From: Agrocybe praecox
Lineage: Eukaryota; Basidiomycota; Agaricomycetes; Agaricales; Agrocybaceae
NCBI GenBank assembly: GCA_964017145.1
Contig: OZ024842.1
Coordinates: 186,001-250,000 of the forward strand
Reading direction: 5' to 3'
DNA length: 64,000 nt
In this document: positions 44,675 to 56,209 of the stretch, one piece after another
How positions within the stretch are numbered: the first letter of the stretch is position 1
Layout: every line of letters begins with the position of its first letter
The notes under the pieces: generated by a model
The model's input: the letters and a program-made list of their open reading frames with translations, nothing else
The model's database searches: none
What the model was told of the DNA's origin: nothing
Translations under genes and position numbers: made by a program

Positions 44675-45465
44675 CGGACCACCTCATCGTGCATTGAGAG
44701 AAATGCTTCCATGACCCTCCTAGTAGCTTTGACAACCATACCGGAGGAGCACCCAGCCCACTGTGCAACTGACTCGACCGATGCACTGTTCCCAAAATGG
44801 CCGAATCGAAATAGCGCGATAGCAAGCTGGTGCTCGGCGGACATTTGTTCGGAAGGTCCATCACTTCGGAACACAGGCAGGTAGTCAATCTTGGAGAGAA
44901 GTGTATCGAAGGTCTCTGGAAGGACACGGAGGTTTCGTCGGAATCTCTTTGGATCTTCGTCTTTGTAAGCCAGAAGGACGAGGTCAAGTTGCGAGACCTT
45001 GCGAACTTTGTTGCCAGGGAAAAGGACACGGGTGTTTTCAAGAAAATGTATGCGCTCACGCACAGCATGTAAACGGTTGAAATATGTGATGTCCTCGTCC
45101 TCGGATGAGCTATCAGAGTCCTGGCACTCCTGCGCGTTGACTCTCATACCGTGGTGATTGTTGCCGTGGGAGTCCGAAGCCGAGCTGGACTGGAATGAGG
45201 TTGAACATGACGAAATAGATGAAAGCGAGTCATCGTCGTCGTCGTCGTCGTTGTCCGCATCAACAACGGTGGCTCGTCGATGGACGAGGGGTGGTGGTGG
45301 TTCGTTGTCAGAGAGCCCAGAGTCTGAGCTGTCATCTACCTCGGGCTCGGAGTTTGATGTGGATGATGACCAGACTTTTTTTAGACGGCGTCGAAGTTCC
45401 TGCAGTCGTTTGGCATAGGCAAATGCCCCTCGAAGCAGTCGCAGCCGTGGTGGAGGGTCGGGCAT
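44598..45465 (-). pseudogene. PIF-Harbinger transposase, catalytic domain deleted
   Basis: The frame begins at 45465. After an acidic Ser-rich leader it contains the conserved N-terminal part of the DDE_Tnp_4 transposase group: FRRNLRVLPETFDTLLSKI, SAEHQLAIALFRFGHFGNSA, VAQWAGCSSGMVVKATRRVM, EEAKEWVEAASCAAWRDG. In complete enzymes the first catalytic Asp follows shortly after the WRDG segment. Here the frame passes at about 44598 into antisense sequence of the neighbouring gene, and all three acidic catalytic residues are missing. It cannot be an active transposase. Confidence 0.88.
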
Positions 45466-45583
45466 GATGGGAGAATAAAGTAAGGGAGGCTTCGGAATTC
45501 ATTCAAATAAATTATGTATATACTAAGTATCATATTTAAATAAAATTACACGAAGAAAAACAGACTGAAAAATCGAACGCAAT

Positions 45584-45705
45584 GGGGGGTTTCACGTTGG
45601 ACTGATTTCGAGTCCGTTTTTGGTCTTTTTTTCTAAAAATCAGACCGAAAAAAAAACCCGAAATCGAGTCGAAATCGCCTCGAAATCGCCAACGTGAAAC
45701 CCCCT
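45584..45705. mobile_element. Foldback MITE at the Harbinger right end
   Basis: A 122-bp unit that starts GGGGGGTTTCACGTTGG, has an internal inverted segment (GTCTTTTTTTCTAAAAATCAGACCG), and ends at the same CCAACGTGAAACCCCCT as the large element. It is also preceded by AAT (45581-45583). It is either a separate small derivative nested at the edge or the hairpin subterminal structure of the parent. Confidence 0.6.
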
Positions 45706-45708
45706 AAT

Positions 45709-46435
45709 ATTTGTGCATGTTCGAATTTCTGGATTTTCTCAATCATGCCACAGTTACGGTATGTACTTTGGCTAAATTTCTAAACTCAGTCCTACGTGCC
45801 AATGGCTCAATACTCCCTCTGTAGTAGCCGGAAGGTCTGATTGACGAACGAGCCCATAACCATCATGCTCATGCTCATTGCTTCGCTGAAACTTGAATGA
45901 CTTTTCTTTCGGCTCGAAAACACAGTCGTGAGGTCCTTTTCTGTTCTATTCCCAATACTGGATACTAGGGTTGACCCAGAAAGAGAAATCATCTTGACTT
46001 TGCGGAAGGCTAGGCGCAAACATGCTTCATTGATCTCATCGAAAGCGGCCGGTTTAATGGACGAGCGTCAAAAGTTGAGATTTCTTCCGACTCGAGCTGC
46101 TACGTCAAACATCGGATATCTGCGCAGGTTCAGAGAGGCTGTAACTAGGAATGAAATCAAGGCTATTGTCAAGGTATCCTCGTTTGATAGGAGGACCAAG
46201 CATCCTTATCTGAAGGGGTGGAACACGCATGCAAAATGGATCATCGGAGGCTCTGGTCAGAATCTGGACCTCACAGTGTGGTATGCACTTTTGTAAGACG
46301 CGTAAAGCACGAGGCCTCGACATATATCTCAGTCTAAAATCGCACTCAATTCCTAATTCACCTTCAGAATTCAGAGAGAAGCATTCATATACCTACATCT
46401 GCCTCACGAACCTCCTCACCTATTTACTACCTTAA
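45709..46435. other. Unrecognised frame, no clear gene
   Basis: A plus-strand frame at 45928-46296 encodes basic sequence (LRKARRKHASLISSKAAGLM) without known motif. Flanking splice sites are weak. Could be a gene remnant next to the transposon. Confidence 0.3.
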
Positions 46436-46439
46436 TCTG

Positions 46440-47560
46440 TGATATATGATCCATACTCTTTTTGCAGGAACCTAGACGCGCACGAAGGGAGATCACGACT
46501 CTATACATGCTGCACGCACGCACGAATAACTCCCGTGTGTCGTTCTCGGGCCGCAGCCTTTAACCTCTAAATATAATATCCAATCATCTCGACGTCAACG
46601 TCTAGCGGGGCCCCACAGTGCCCGACGTCAGGCGCGTGGCTAGGACGACAGAGCGACAGGACAAGGCGCCGATCCCGCCTTGTTAAATTTGCCCGTCATT
46701 GCTTCCATTATCCAGGAAAAGTTTACCACACTTCTATTTTGTCCGACAGGATCAACAGCTTAGGCGTTTTTAGTTGACTTGTGGGGATGAGTTCGAATCA
46801 TAATTTTGACCCAACCATTGCTCCCGGCTCGGGAGTTGCGATTCATTTTTGATTTGCGCTAGCCCAAATTTAACTTATTTTTTCCCGAGCCGACCGAGCC
46901 CCGAAGTGCGTACATACATATGTGGGGACGCAGATACGCCGATGGAAAAGATTGAAAGCTGATAAGCACCGAGAATTGTACAGTCATAAGCACCGACCGA
47001 TGCTTCTCCCTCGTCCACGTGCTCGTGGCATGTGTCTTAGGATACTAACACGCAAGTCGGAATTTAGGGGCTACGTTAGTACGATGCATGCTTGCGTTCC
47101 TGACGCCGTCAAACGTTAACATAGATAATAATGAATCGTGATGGATAAACAAACAAGTATGCGTATGATTTTAATTGCGCTGAACTGACTGACTGACAGG
47201 GGTATAATAATAACAATATGTAAATATGAAGAAGAGAAGGAGGCGAAAAGCGTCAGTCAGCCAATGCTATGTACATGTGCAAATTGAAAGTGGAGATGTG
47301 ATTGTGATTGTGTGGGTAGGTGCGAATGGTATCAACTGTGGGTATACAAAGGAACTGCTGGATGCGTGTGTCCTTTCGGGGGGTAGTGTGCAGTTACATC
47401 TACTGGTATAGTGGCGAAGCGATGGAAAATGAGATAGGTATAGAGAAGATAGCGCGCGCGAAGAGTGAACGACGTTAAATAGTCGCGGTGGTCCCGGTCA
47501 GTCGTAATCGAGCTGAGTTGGGTCGAGTAGGGTCGAGTAGATAGGTAGATTTGCAGGATA
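46440..47560. other. Intergenic, 3' side of the regulator gene
   Basis: No supported gene. From about 47560 to 47827 the sequence is part of the block duplicated at 17960-18300 and probably holds the regulator's 3' untranslated region. Confidence 0.4.
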
Positions 47561-47827
47561 GGTGGATGAATAGATAGAAAACAAACAGGAAGATAGATAT
47601 ATGACGAGTAAGTCGCCGAAATTTGAAAAAGGAAAGACGATGAGAACAGTGGTATATGGATGGGATCGGAGCGAGACTGTCTGCCTGCGGCTGGATCGTT
47701 CGGCGAGTTGTAGGTGGGTGAGTGGCTATGTATGTACGATGTATGTCGGAGTGGCACCGATTGGTCTTTTACACGAAATGAAAAAAGAGCGACAATAAGA
47801 GTCGGCCGGGTAGGCAAGTCGATGAAA

Positions 47828-50800
47828 TTAAGCACGAATAGAAGCCGGTACGGTGTACGCAGAAGGAAGAGGCGTTTCTATACCTCGCGAGCGGCAGGCT
47901 TGAATGAGTTGGTGGCGGAAGGAGTCGGTGCGTTGTTGGACGTCTGTAAATAGAAAGTGAGCAAGTTTCGGCTTGAACGACAAAGGATAACGTACCAGGA
48001 CACGGGAACAAGGTATTGAGTACATCAACCGGGTACATGATGTTCTTTGCCAACTTTAGCGCGTCGTCTAATGTCGGATCGTGCGTCCACAATGACAAAC
48101 AACTGCGGAAAGATAATATCAGTATCATATCTATTTATGCACCGAAGAGAAACCGAAGCAAACGAAGAGGAAGAAGTAGCAGAAAGAAGGGCGAATGCAG
48201 AACAAGACGTACATAGCAAGCTGGTTAACAAACCAGTTCACGCGTCCAGGCTTTCGAGTCAGCTGGACACCTTGGGGAGAATCCAGCTGGTGGATGAGGA
48301 TGTTCGCCTGGCGGACGACCTGTTCCTGATAGAAGACTGCCAAGTGAATAAACCCCGGTTAAAAGGATGTACTAGTGATTTTAGAAAAAGATACATACGC
48401 CATTCCTCAGCTTGCTTCCGTTTGAATATGGGCCCGGGTTTGGTCTTGGGATCTTCTAAGCCGTGGAAGCTGGCAATGTTAAGTAAGTATTTATTGATAC
48501 CCATAAGATAAACGAGTGATGAGTGGCTTACCTGCGGCATGCTTGAGCGACGAGCAAACGCGTACTACAAGAAAAGAAATACAATTGAGGTCTATACCAA
48601 AAGAAGAAAGAAAGGATTTACTTGTATATGTACTCCTTCGTGGTATAGATAAGCGCCGTATCCAGATTACACCTATGCGCATTCACCGCATCCTCGAGTG
48701 CTTGTGCCTCCTCGAACGCCTCTTGTGCCTGCTCCGCACGTTCTTCCTCCTGACTCGGCTGGAGGAATCGGTTACAGAAATTCCACAGAAGCATACTTCG
48801 ACAGTAGAGCGCCCAGACGGATTCTTTTGGTGAGAGCGAGTCCGAGGGTGAGCGGTAAGGGACGCTGGAGCGGTCGAGGACTTCGCCAGGGAAGAAGATG
48901 CCATACTAAATTAAACGGTTAAGGAAAGAAAAAAGAATAACAACGAAACTGAAAAACTCACATTCGAAGGATCCGCCAAGAAAAAACTGGGCGACTCCTC
49001 TTTAAGCGCCTCACACCGCGCAATATACTCCGAAACGAGGGTGAGCGCAGACCAACACAGTCTCCGCACCTCCTCGTCGCGAATCTGCTCAACGGACCAG
49101 TTCTCGTCCCAAGGAAGGGAATACGGTCTATTCGTGTACTGGTGAGCAGGACCGAGCGCTTCAGGGGGGAAGCACCCGCATTTCCTGTCTGGCTCATAGT
49201 CAGCCCATATCATCGGAACTCGCCCGGGCGGGAAGCGGGAGACGTCTGAGGGTGGAGCATGCGGTGAGGAGGAGGTGAGGGTGTCGATGTCGATGGTCGT
49301 TAAGTCGATTCTGCTGATAAGCTTGTCGAGGTTGATCAGTGCCGTTGTCGCTCGGCTGGAACAGTGGCGCGGGTGGGCGGAAGATTCATATAATGCTAAT
49401 ATCTATTTGAGAGGAGTAAGCCCGACCGTACAAAAGTGACAACAAAGAACAGAGAAAGACAACATACCAGAGCAGCCTCGGCCAACGTCGCATCCACCCA
49501 GTTATAGTCAATGGCCTCACGAAACGCCCTATGGGCATCCTCGATGAGGGCAAGGGACTCCTGCAGACCCGCCGCGCCGAGCTCAACGGTGCTCGATTTC
49601 ATTAGCTTCGCCATGGCGAGGACGGAAAGAATAAAAGAAGGTTGGATACGCAGCCGCGTTTCGTCTCGCATGAGGCATTTAATTACAAAGTTAAGGTTGA
49701 TGAAAGAAAGTAAGTGCCCAGTGTTTTGCACCCTGTGGAATAAGGTTCGTTAGCGTTTTATTTTGATGGTGATGTTTAGAGTAAGAATAATACGCACAAA
49801 AAAGTAAGCTCAGAAATTATCTCTCCTTCACTGCAAGAAAGGAGAGGTCGCCAGTTGTCAATAAAACTTGTTTGAAGTTCTCAAAAAAGAAAGAAGAAAC
49901 ACACACCTGACACCGCCCAGAATCCTACTCCACCAAATCTTCTGGTTCGTCTCAATCGTAGGTGACGTTGGGACGGGGAACTTGCGATGGATGGTTTCTG
50001 GAAAGTGGAAAGTATTTATGTCGAGTTGGTGCGGATAGGAGGACTTGGTATAGGAACCTTGGTCGTACATGATCGGAGGACGCCGGTATGGCGCCGGGAG
50101 GTCTTGTACTTGCTGTTGAGTTTGGGCTTGATGTTGCTTTTTATCATTGCAGGCAGGAGGATCAGCCCTCCAGCGCTTGGAACAAAGAAAGATATAACCT
50201 ACCTTGTAACGAACATTGGGGTCGGCGGACAACCTAAGGTCAGTAGGCGATGGCGTAGCCTGCTGGTGTTGGTGGAGATAGTAAGGATCCTGGGTGTGGC
50301 GATCCTGTTGGTGGCGCGAGGAGGATGGAGGGGACGGGCGCTCGGGATGATCGCGCATATTCTCTTTCACAACGCCGCGCGACGGAAGAGGAAGTGGCGG
50401 CAGAGGGAGGGACAAGGAGAGATGTTGCTGCTGCTGCTGAGAATGGGGATGCGAGTGCGAGTGGTGCTGAGGAGGGAGATCCCGCTGTTGGTGTTGGTGG
50501 TGTTGGTGTTGGTGATGACCCACAGGCCTGTCGTTCGCAATGTTAGCACTAGAGGACGTGCTAGCAGGAGCAGCAGGAGCAGAAACGTTGGAACCAGAAG
50601 CGGCTGGACCACTGGTGCGTCTGCGTTTGGGGTTGGAGGAGGAAGTGGGAGCAGAACCGTCTGCACTCCGCTTTTTACATGTCCGTTGACGCGTACCGGG
50701 ATGCTTATCAGGACCTCTTCGCTTTGGTACCAAGTCATACTCGCACTCGTTTGATCTTCGGAGGCAGTTGTTGCATTGTGGTCTAGTAGAATCGCAGCGA

Positions 50801-51563
50801 ATTTTGCGGCTACGACTGTGGGGGGCGAGAAGAAGACGAGAGGAAATGTCATGAAAGGAATTAGTATTGCGTTAAAAGGATTAATTAAAAAAAGGGATTT
50901 TTTAATAAGGAGGACGACAACGAAGAAGGAATGAATAGAGAGAGACCTACCATTGGCGACAGGCTATGACAACGGAGGATATCTCCTTACGCGGCTCTCT
51001 GGGAGCAGTAGCAGAGCTCGTCGTCTCGGGGGCGGTGGCGGGAGAAGTCTCAGGGAGAGAGGGCTCGATGGAGAGGGACGCAGAGTTTCCAGAAGGACGG
51101 TTGTAGGGCGAGTCATGAGAAGGTCCTCCAGGCAACCGTCGCTCTGTGGAGGAGGAAGGAGGGTAACGGAAATCGATAGGATAGCTCGTATCTCCCCTGG
51201 AGATACGAGGATTGACCGGTGGAGAAACAGGAAAATCCATCTGCAGGTGGTGATTACGAGAGGGCATGGAATAGAAGGACTGACGGGCGCTTGACGAGTT
51301 CGGGAGCTCTTCAAGCTGAGAGTAGTCATATTGAGGCGGCAGCATAGGGTGAAGAGAATCGTGATGATACCGGACTTTATTGAGGTGAGAAGGGTAAAAG
51401 GAAAGATAGCAACAAAGCACTTACAACTGTCACCGTGAGCATAGGGCGCGCCAAAAACTGGAGAGTGCAGGCCAGAGCCTTCTTCGCTCGACTGAGGACC
51501 TTCTTCGTGGATCATTGGATGCTGAAAGGGGGAGTAAAGGTCTGCGTTGGAACTCGCAACCAT
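47828..51563 (-). CDS. Zn(II)2Cys6 fungal transcription factor
   Basis: Thirteen exons: 51563-51425, 51374-50951, 50815-50203, 50136-49907, 49830-49798, 49732-49468, 49402-48962, 48905-48622, 48564-48532, 48469-48399, 48336-48213, 48102-47996 and 47943-47828. Total 2880 nt, 959 residues, frame kept at every junction. The zinc cluster is residues about 185-212, spacing C-X2-C-X6-C-X6-C-X2-C-X6-C (CRQC, then RSRKIRC, QCNNC, RRSNEC), with its second Cys split by the 135-nt intron. A basic linker and long Ser/Pro/His/Gln tract follow. From residue about 470 comes the fungal-specific middle region (ELTFLVQ, LSFINLNF, QPSFILSVLAMAKLMKSS, LAEAALILALYESSAHPRH) and a conserved C-terminal part (YGIFFPGEVLDR, VWALYCRSMLLWNFCNRF). 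A nuclear DNA-binding regulator of unknown target. The only large intact gene in the window; four damaged partial copies lie at 1-20 kb. Confidence 0.93.
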
Positions 51564-51898
51564 GACAGATGGCGGTGGTGGAAAAATGGGAGAGGATATA
51601 AAAGCCACGCGAGAAATACAAAATCTCATGAAACACAGATAGATCTGTTCACGGAAAAACATCACATATTTCTCCCACGCCAGGTCGGAACCGTTCTAAT
51701 GGATCCGTGCCTCGCACGTGGTACCAACCCGCTTATAGTCTTTACCCACATCAGATCCAACCTGTTCGTTTCCTTTGCCGGCCTGGTTCGGTCTGCGATG
51801 TTTCACTAAACATGCAGCGTCCCTGTCCGCTTACTGTGCCTGCCTCAACCCGACACAGGTCAGGTTAGTGACAGGCCTTCTTACTCTTATTCTAATTT
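51564..51898. promoter_or_regulatory. Probable promoter region of the regulator gene
   Basis: About 330 bp upstream of the ATG at 51563 and before duplicated block B. No strong TATA box is evident apart from ATATAAAAG read on the plus strand at about 51596. Assignment is by position only. Confidence 0.3.
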
Positions 51899-52057
51899 TG
51901 ATATTCTCGCATTAAGTGAAGAATGATCGCAAGGCAAGAATGGGGTCTTTGGGCGAACTGATGGTGACGCGTGACAATCTGTTTCACGAACCACCATCAT
52001 CACCCTGCGCAGCCCTCGAGCACGCCCGACTGGGAGCTCGAGAAAGCTTTCTTTTTC
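51899..52057 (+). repeat. Duplicated block B, copy 1
   Basis: About 159 bp, starting TTGATATTCTCGC and ending AAAGCTTTCTTTTTCA, identical or nearly so to 54912-55070. Sequence before and after differs. Confidence 0.9.
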
Positions 52058-52429
52058 ATTATTGTCTACTGTCAATTACCTCCTATCACTATTCTCTTAT
52101 CTCTTCCCTTGGTACTACACCAAAACCGCTGTGCTGAGCCAATGCTAAGCTACGACGTGGCTAGCTGGGGTTAGAAATGGGCTCCATCCATCTCGAGATG
52201 GGAGTGTCGCTATTTAAGCTGCGTATATCTTGCGCTATGTGGTGATTCCCTCGCTGACACAGTTGCCCCTCCGGCTTCTCCTGATTAGTATCTTTCCTCC
52301 ATCCACTGGTTTACGTAGCGGTAACATTGCATGGAAGATAAACAAGGAAGCAGGCTACGGTATGTATTTTAGATGGCATTCTATCAAGCCCTTTACTCAC
52401 CAATTTTACCCGTACCGCTCCCTCCTGCT

Positions 52430-53195
52430 ACTCCAACAACCTCTGTGAGCCTCGTATGGCCACATGTGGATCGCTATTCCTGCTATTCCAGCAACCGCTG
52501 TGAGCCTTGTACGGCCACATGTTGATCGCTATTCCTGCTATTTCAGCAACTTCTGTGAGCCTCATAAGGCCACACGTTGTTCGCTTTTCCAATAACCTCT
52601 GTGAGCCGCGTACGGCCACATGTTGTTCGCTATTCCTGCTATTTCAGCAACCTCTGTGAGCTTCATACAGCCACACGTTGTTCGCTTTTCCGACAACCTC
52701 TGTGAGCCTGGTACGGCCACATGTTGATCGCTATTTTTGCTATTTCAACAACCTCTGTGGACTTCATACAGCCACACGTTGTTCGCTTTTCCAACAACCT
52801 CTGTGAGCCGCGTACGGCCACATGTTGTTCGCTTTTCCTGCTTTTCCAACAACCTCTGTGAGCCTCGTAAGGCCACACGTTGTTCGCTTTTCCAATAACC
52901 TCTGTGAGCCGCGTACGGTCACATGTTGTTCGCTATTCCTGCTATTTCAGCAACCTCTGTGGACTTCATACAGCCACACGTTGTTCGCTTTTCCAACAAC
53001 CTCTGCGAGCCGCGTACGGCCACACGTTGTTCGCTATTCCTGCTATTTCAGCAACCTCTGTGAGCTTCATACAGCCACACATTGTTCGCTTTTCCGACAA
53101 CCTCTGTGAGCCGTGTACGGCCACATGTTTGCTATTCCTGTTATTCCAACAGCCTCTGTGAGCTTTTTAAGGCCACATGTTGATCGCTTTTCTTG
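52430..53195. repeat. Minisatellite, 46-57-bp units
   Basis: About 14 tandem units with the pattern CCTCTGTGAGCC-n-CGTACGGCCACATGTTGTTCGC. Units come in a long form with ATTCCTGCTATTTCAGCAA and a short form with TTTTCCAACAA. Unit length and variants alternate. Open frames run through it in several phases because the units are nearly stop-free. It is not treated as coding. Confidence 0.92.
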
Positions 53196-53199
53196 CGAT

Positions 53200-54730
53200 T
53201 TCGCTATTTGGGCTATCCTACTACCCCTCTGTTCCTGTTATCATACCACTTACCCCGCCACTCCTGCTGTCCAGTCACCTCAATGTTTCCTTCACCCCAC
53301 TATTTTCTTACCCTACCACTCCTGCTATCCCTTACCCGGCCTTTCCTACCGCCTCGCTAACCCTGCTACCCCATTATGCTATATTCCCGCTGTCCGGCGG
53401 CTAACGAGTTAGCACGCAATATATGTATTTTTTCAATAATAATAATATCCAAGCTGTTTTATCATATTAGTGATGATCTGCGGCCATTACCATTTGAGCC
53501 CGCATTGCGCCTCCTCCTACGTACATAGCTGCCCCAATTCCAGGGGTACCGGATAAACATACCAGAACCAGTGCCAATTTTACGAGGTTGGCTCGTTTCT
53601 TGCTAAGAGTCCCGGGTCGTGATATGAAAATAGCCACAATCCCTTGGTCCATATATAATGAACAATCACGGACCATGTATCCAGCCACCTTTCGAGGCGC
53701 ACAAATACATCAAACTTGAGCATCGTCTATCTAGCCATAGAGGACGAGTCCATATATTGCTTGACCCCTCATTTTAGTATTTAGATTTTCCGTCTGAGAC
53801 GCCGGGCCGCTCCCAGATTATATAAGGTTACCTGTTTTGGAAGCCTTGTCACAGCCACAACGGACTTCACGGTTTCGACAGTGTTTGCTCAATGTCTGGC
53901 AAGATTTGACCTGGTCCCGACACGATTGGGATGTTTTAAAATACAGAGAAATATTTTATGGTCAAATTAGGGCTAAACAATGGCTCCTTTTAAACAAATA
54001 ATTCTATTTGATTTCGCTTTTAAGTCACTTGATGTACTCTTCGCTTTTGTAGAGGCAGCTCACATTCCCCTCATTGTTCCATCAAATCTACCACTGTATA
54101 CCTCTTATTTTCACTTTGCTCACTGTTACAATAGTATTGTCGCTAGGCTCTAAAACCGATATCAAGATCGGCAGCTTTCCTTTTGGACAATCTGAACCGG
54201 CATCTTTTCGGCTTTTTATTTTTGGCACTGATGACCCTCGCACCTTACCTTTCATACTTATGTTTACGTGCAAGCATAGATGGGCATACACTTTACCGCA
54301 ATTTATTTACTGCAGCTTCAAAGCTCCCACACGATTTTAAGGGGCACAGCCGTGAGGGACCTCTGCTTCATTGCTTCTCCCTCTCCATAATTAACAAGGG
54401 CATTCTCGAGTAGTAATCAAGTTAATTGCACGCAGCTTACTACATCATGGGAAACACAATTTTCGGGCCTGATTAGAACTTGCCCCAAAATTAAAGCCAC
54501 CATCATATAGGGTAGATCCCAAAAGATCTGAACTGAGCATGTGCATGCAATTAAGCTGAACATGTTTTTTCTGGACATCGCGATAAGATAAGCTTTGTCT
54601 GTTTAATGACGCTTACCTTTTTCGAACATATTTCAAAGAGTTTCTCAGGATGCAATAAGCATGATCTGTCACTCCTAAATTTGGGGTATCGAGACTCACT
54701 CGCCGCGTCATGACATTCCTAATAAATGGG
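53200..54730. other. No gene seen
   Basis: Pyrimidine-rich sequence to 53400, then AT-rich. A segment at 53787-53836 resembles 1747-1800 in inverted orientation. No gene supported. Confidence 0.4.
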
Positions 54731-54911
54731 TGTCGCAGTATCGTCTCGATATAGGAAGTGAAGTTTGCTTCATGGGCAGGAGAGACCCAGGCCGGACTAA
54801 AACCCGGAACTGGGCTTTCGCCCAAACTCTATCAAGCTAGCTACATATAAATATTTATCTACATTTATTCTGTGCTTAGCAAATGCGTCCGCAGATGTGA
54901 CCCCCAAAGAT
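54731..54911 (+). repeat. Duplicated block A, copy 1
   Basis: About 180 bp, starting CGCAGTATCGTCTCGATATA and ending TGTGACCCCCAAAGA, almost identical to 56034-56209. It joins block B without a spacer. Confidence 0.9.
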
Positions 54912-55070
54912 TGATATTCTCGCATTAAGTGAAGAATGATCGCAAGGCAAGAATGGGGTCTTTGGGCGAACTGATGGTGACGCGTGACAATCTGTTTCAC
55001 GAACCACCATCATCACCCTGCGCAGCCCTCGAGCACGCCCGACTGGGAGCTCGAGAAAGCTTTCTTTTTC
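54912..55070 (+). repeat. Duplicated block B, copy 2
   Basis: Matches 51899-52057. Abuts block A directly, giving the order B, A, B, A along 51.9-56.2 kb. Confidence 0.9.
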
Positions 55071-55591
55071 ACCCGCCCTCCTCTCCCGGGTCAATATATA
55101 TTTTTGTAAAATATAAAAGAGATTTCATGCTTCAAACCTGTCTATATACCAACCCACGGCAGCAGTGCAGCTGCCTTTGATAGTTGAACTTTCAACTCAG
55201 TTGCATATTCGGCTAAACATGATACCACAAATCATCTAAGAGTCTAATCTGTTAGACTGCTCTTGTAGATTGTAAGCATTTGGTCTGTTGGTAATGCGGC
55301 ATGCAACAGCATAGGCGCAGACCACTTGGGGAATTTTGTGTGTATTTCGTGTATTTTCGCGAATATTGTTTATGTGTCACAGGATGTCACAGCCAGTCCA
55401 ATTAGAACCCACTGATTGTGGCAGGGCCCGTTCAGGGCGTCGCCGATTGCTCCTTCTCAGATTTCTCTGCTATTATCCCGGTTAAAAAACACTACATATA
55501 GCACCTGTAGCACTCTGACGTGCCCGCCAAAGAAATACGAACCTTTTCCGCGGCTGATTTCAAATTGGCATTCACACCCTTACTCTTCACA
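55071..55591. other. No gene seen
   Basis: Spacer between block B and the MITE. Short frames only. Confidence 0.4.
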
Positions 55592-55857
55592 GCCACCGGT
55601 AGTGTTGCCACGGTTTGACTTCGCTCGGTTACAGTCAGTCTAACCCGACTTAGGAAGCGACTCGACTTCATGCCGAAACCGAGTCGCCTATCCGTGACTA
55701 ACTTACTCGGCTTGCGACTCCGAGTCGGTTTAACCAACCGCATTGGAGTTAGTCGACGACTCCAACTAATCGGCAACTCGACTCGACTCGACTTATTTTC
55801 GACTCGACTCCGGCAACTCGCGGTTCGGAGTCAAGCCGTGGCAACACTAGCCACCGG
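55592..55857. mobile_element. hAT-type MITE
   Basis: A 250-bp element (55600-55849) with inverted ends TAGTGTTGCCACGG and CCGTGGCAACACTA, flanked by the 8-bp direct repeat GCCACCGG (55592-55599 and 55850-55857). Target duplications of 8 bp and TAG/CAG-type ends define hAT elements. The interior is made of GACTC/GAGTC palindromic sequence and has no coding capacity. Confidence 0.92.
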
Positions 55858-56033
55858 CACCTGCGGATATGCGAATACATGTTGCTTAAGCATGCGTCGC
55901 TTAATAGCACTATCTTGAATACCTATTCAGCTCATGGGCCGACTTTACTTCTTACAAGATGACATACTGTAATACAAGGACACTAAGGAGATGGACAGGG
56001 ATTGAAGCATGATTTGATCCCTCCCGCCCGTCG

Positions 56034-56209
56034 CAGTATCGTCTCGATATAGGAAGTGAAGTTTGCTTCATGGGCAGGAGAGACCCAGGCCGGACTAAAA
56101 CCCGGAACTGGGCTTTCGCCCAGACTCTATCAAGCTAGCTACATATAAATATTTATCTACATTTATTCTGTGCTTAGCAAATGCGTCCGCAGATGTGACC
56201 CCCAAAGAT
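56034..56209 (+). repeat. Duplicated block A, copy 2
   Basis: Matches 54731-54911, with one difference in the AACTGGGCTTTCGCCCA region. Followed by unrelated sequence. Confidence 0.9.

Larger units (their letters stand above)
43154..45705. mobile_element. PIF-Harbinger transposon, internally deleted
   Basis: A 2552-bp element with inverted ends of about 60 bp starting AGGGGGTTTCACGTTGGCG (43154 on the left, 45705 on the right), nearly identical. It is flanked by the 3-bp direct repeat AAT (43151-43153 and 45706-45708). It carries the two convergent genes usual for this superfamily: a DNA-binding-type protein (plus strand) and a DDE transposase (minus strand). The transposase lacks its catalytic part, and the 3' ends of the genes overlap at about 44600-44680, the footprint of an internal deletion. 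Near-identical ends indicate recent movement, presumably helped by another copy. Confidence 0.9.

Noticed and set aside
49987..50754. Plus-strand 255-codon frame with hydrophobic runs
   Set aside because: It is the complement of the His/Gln/Pro-rich exon 3 and exon 4 of the minus-strand regulator, and the valine/leucine runs mirror CAC/CAG codons.
52428..53412. Repeat proteins of 60-100 residues on both strands
   Set aside because: These are phase-independent translations of the minisatellite with no start context or conserved frame.
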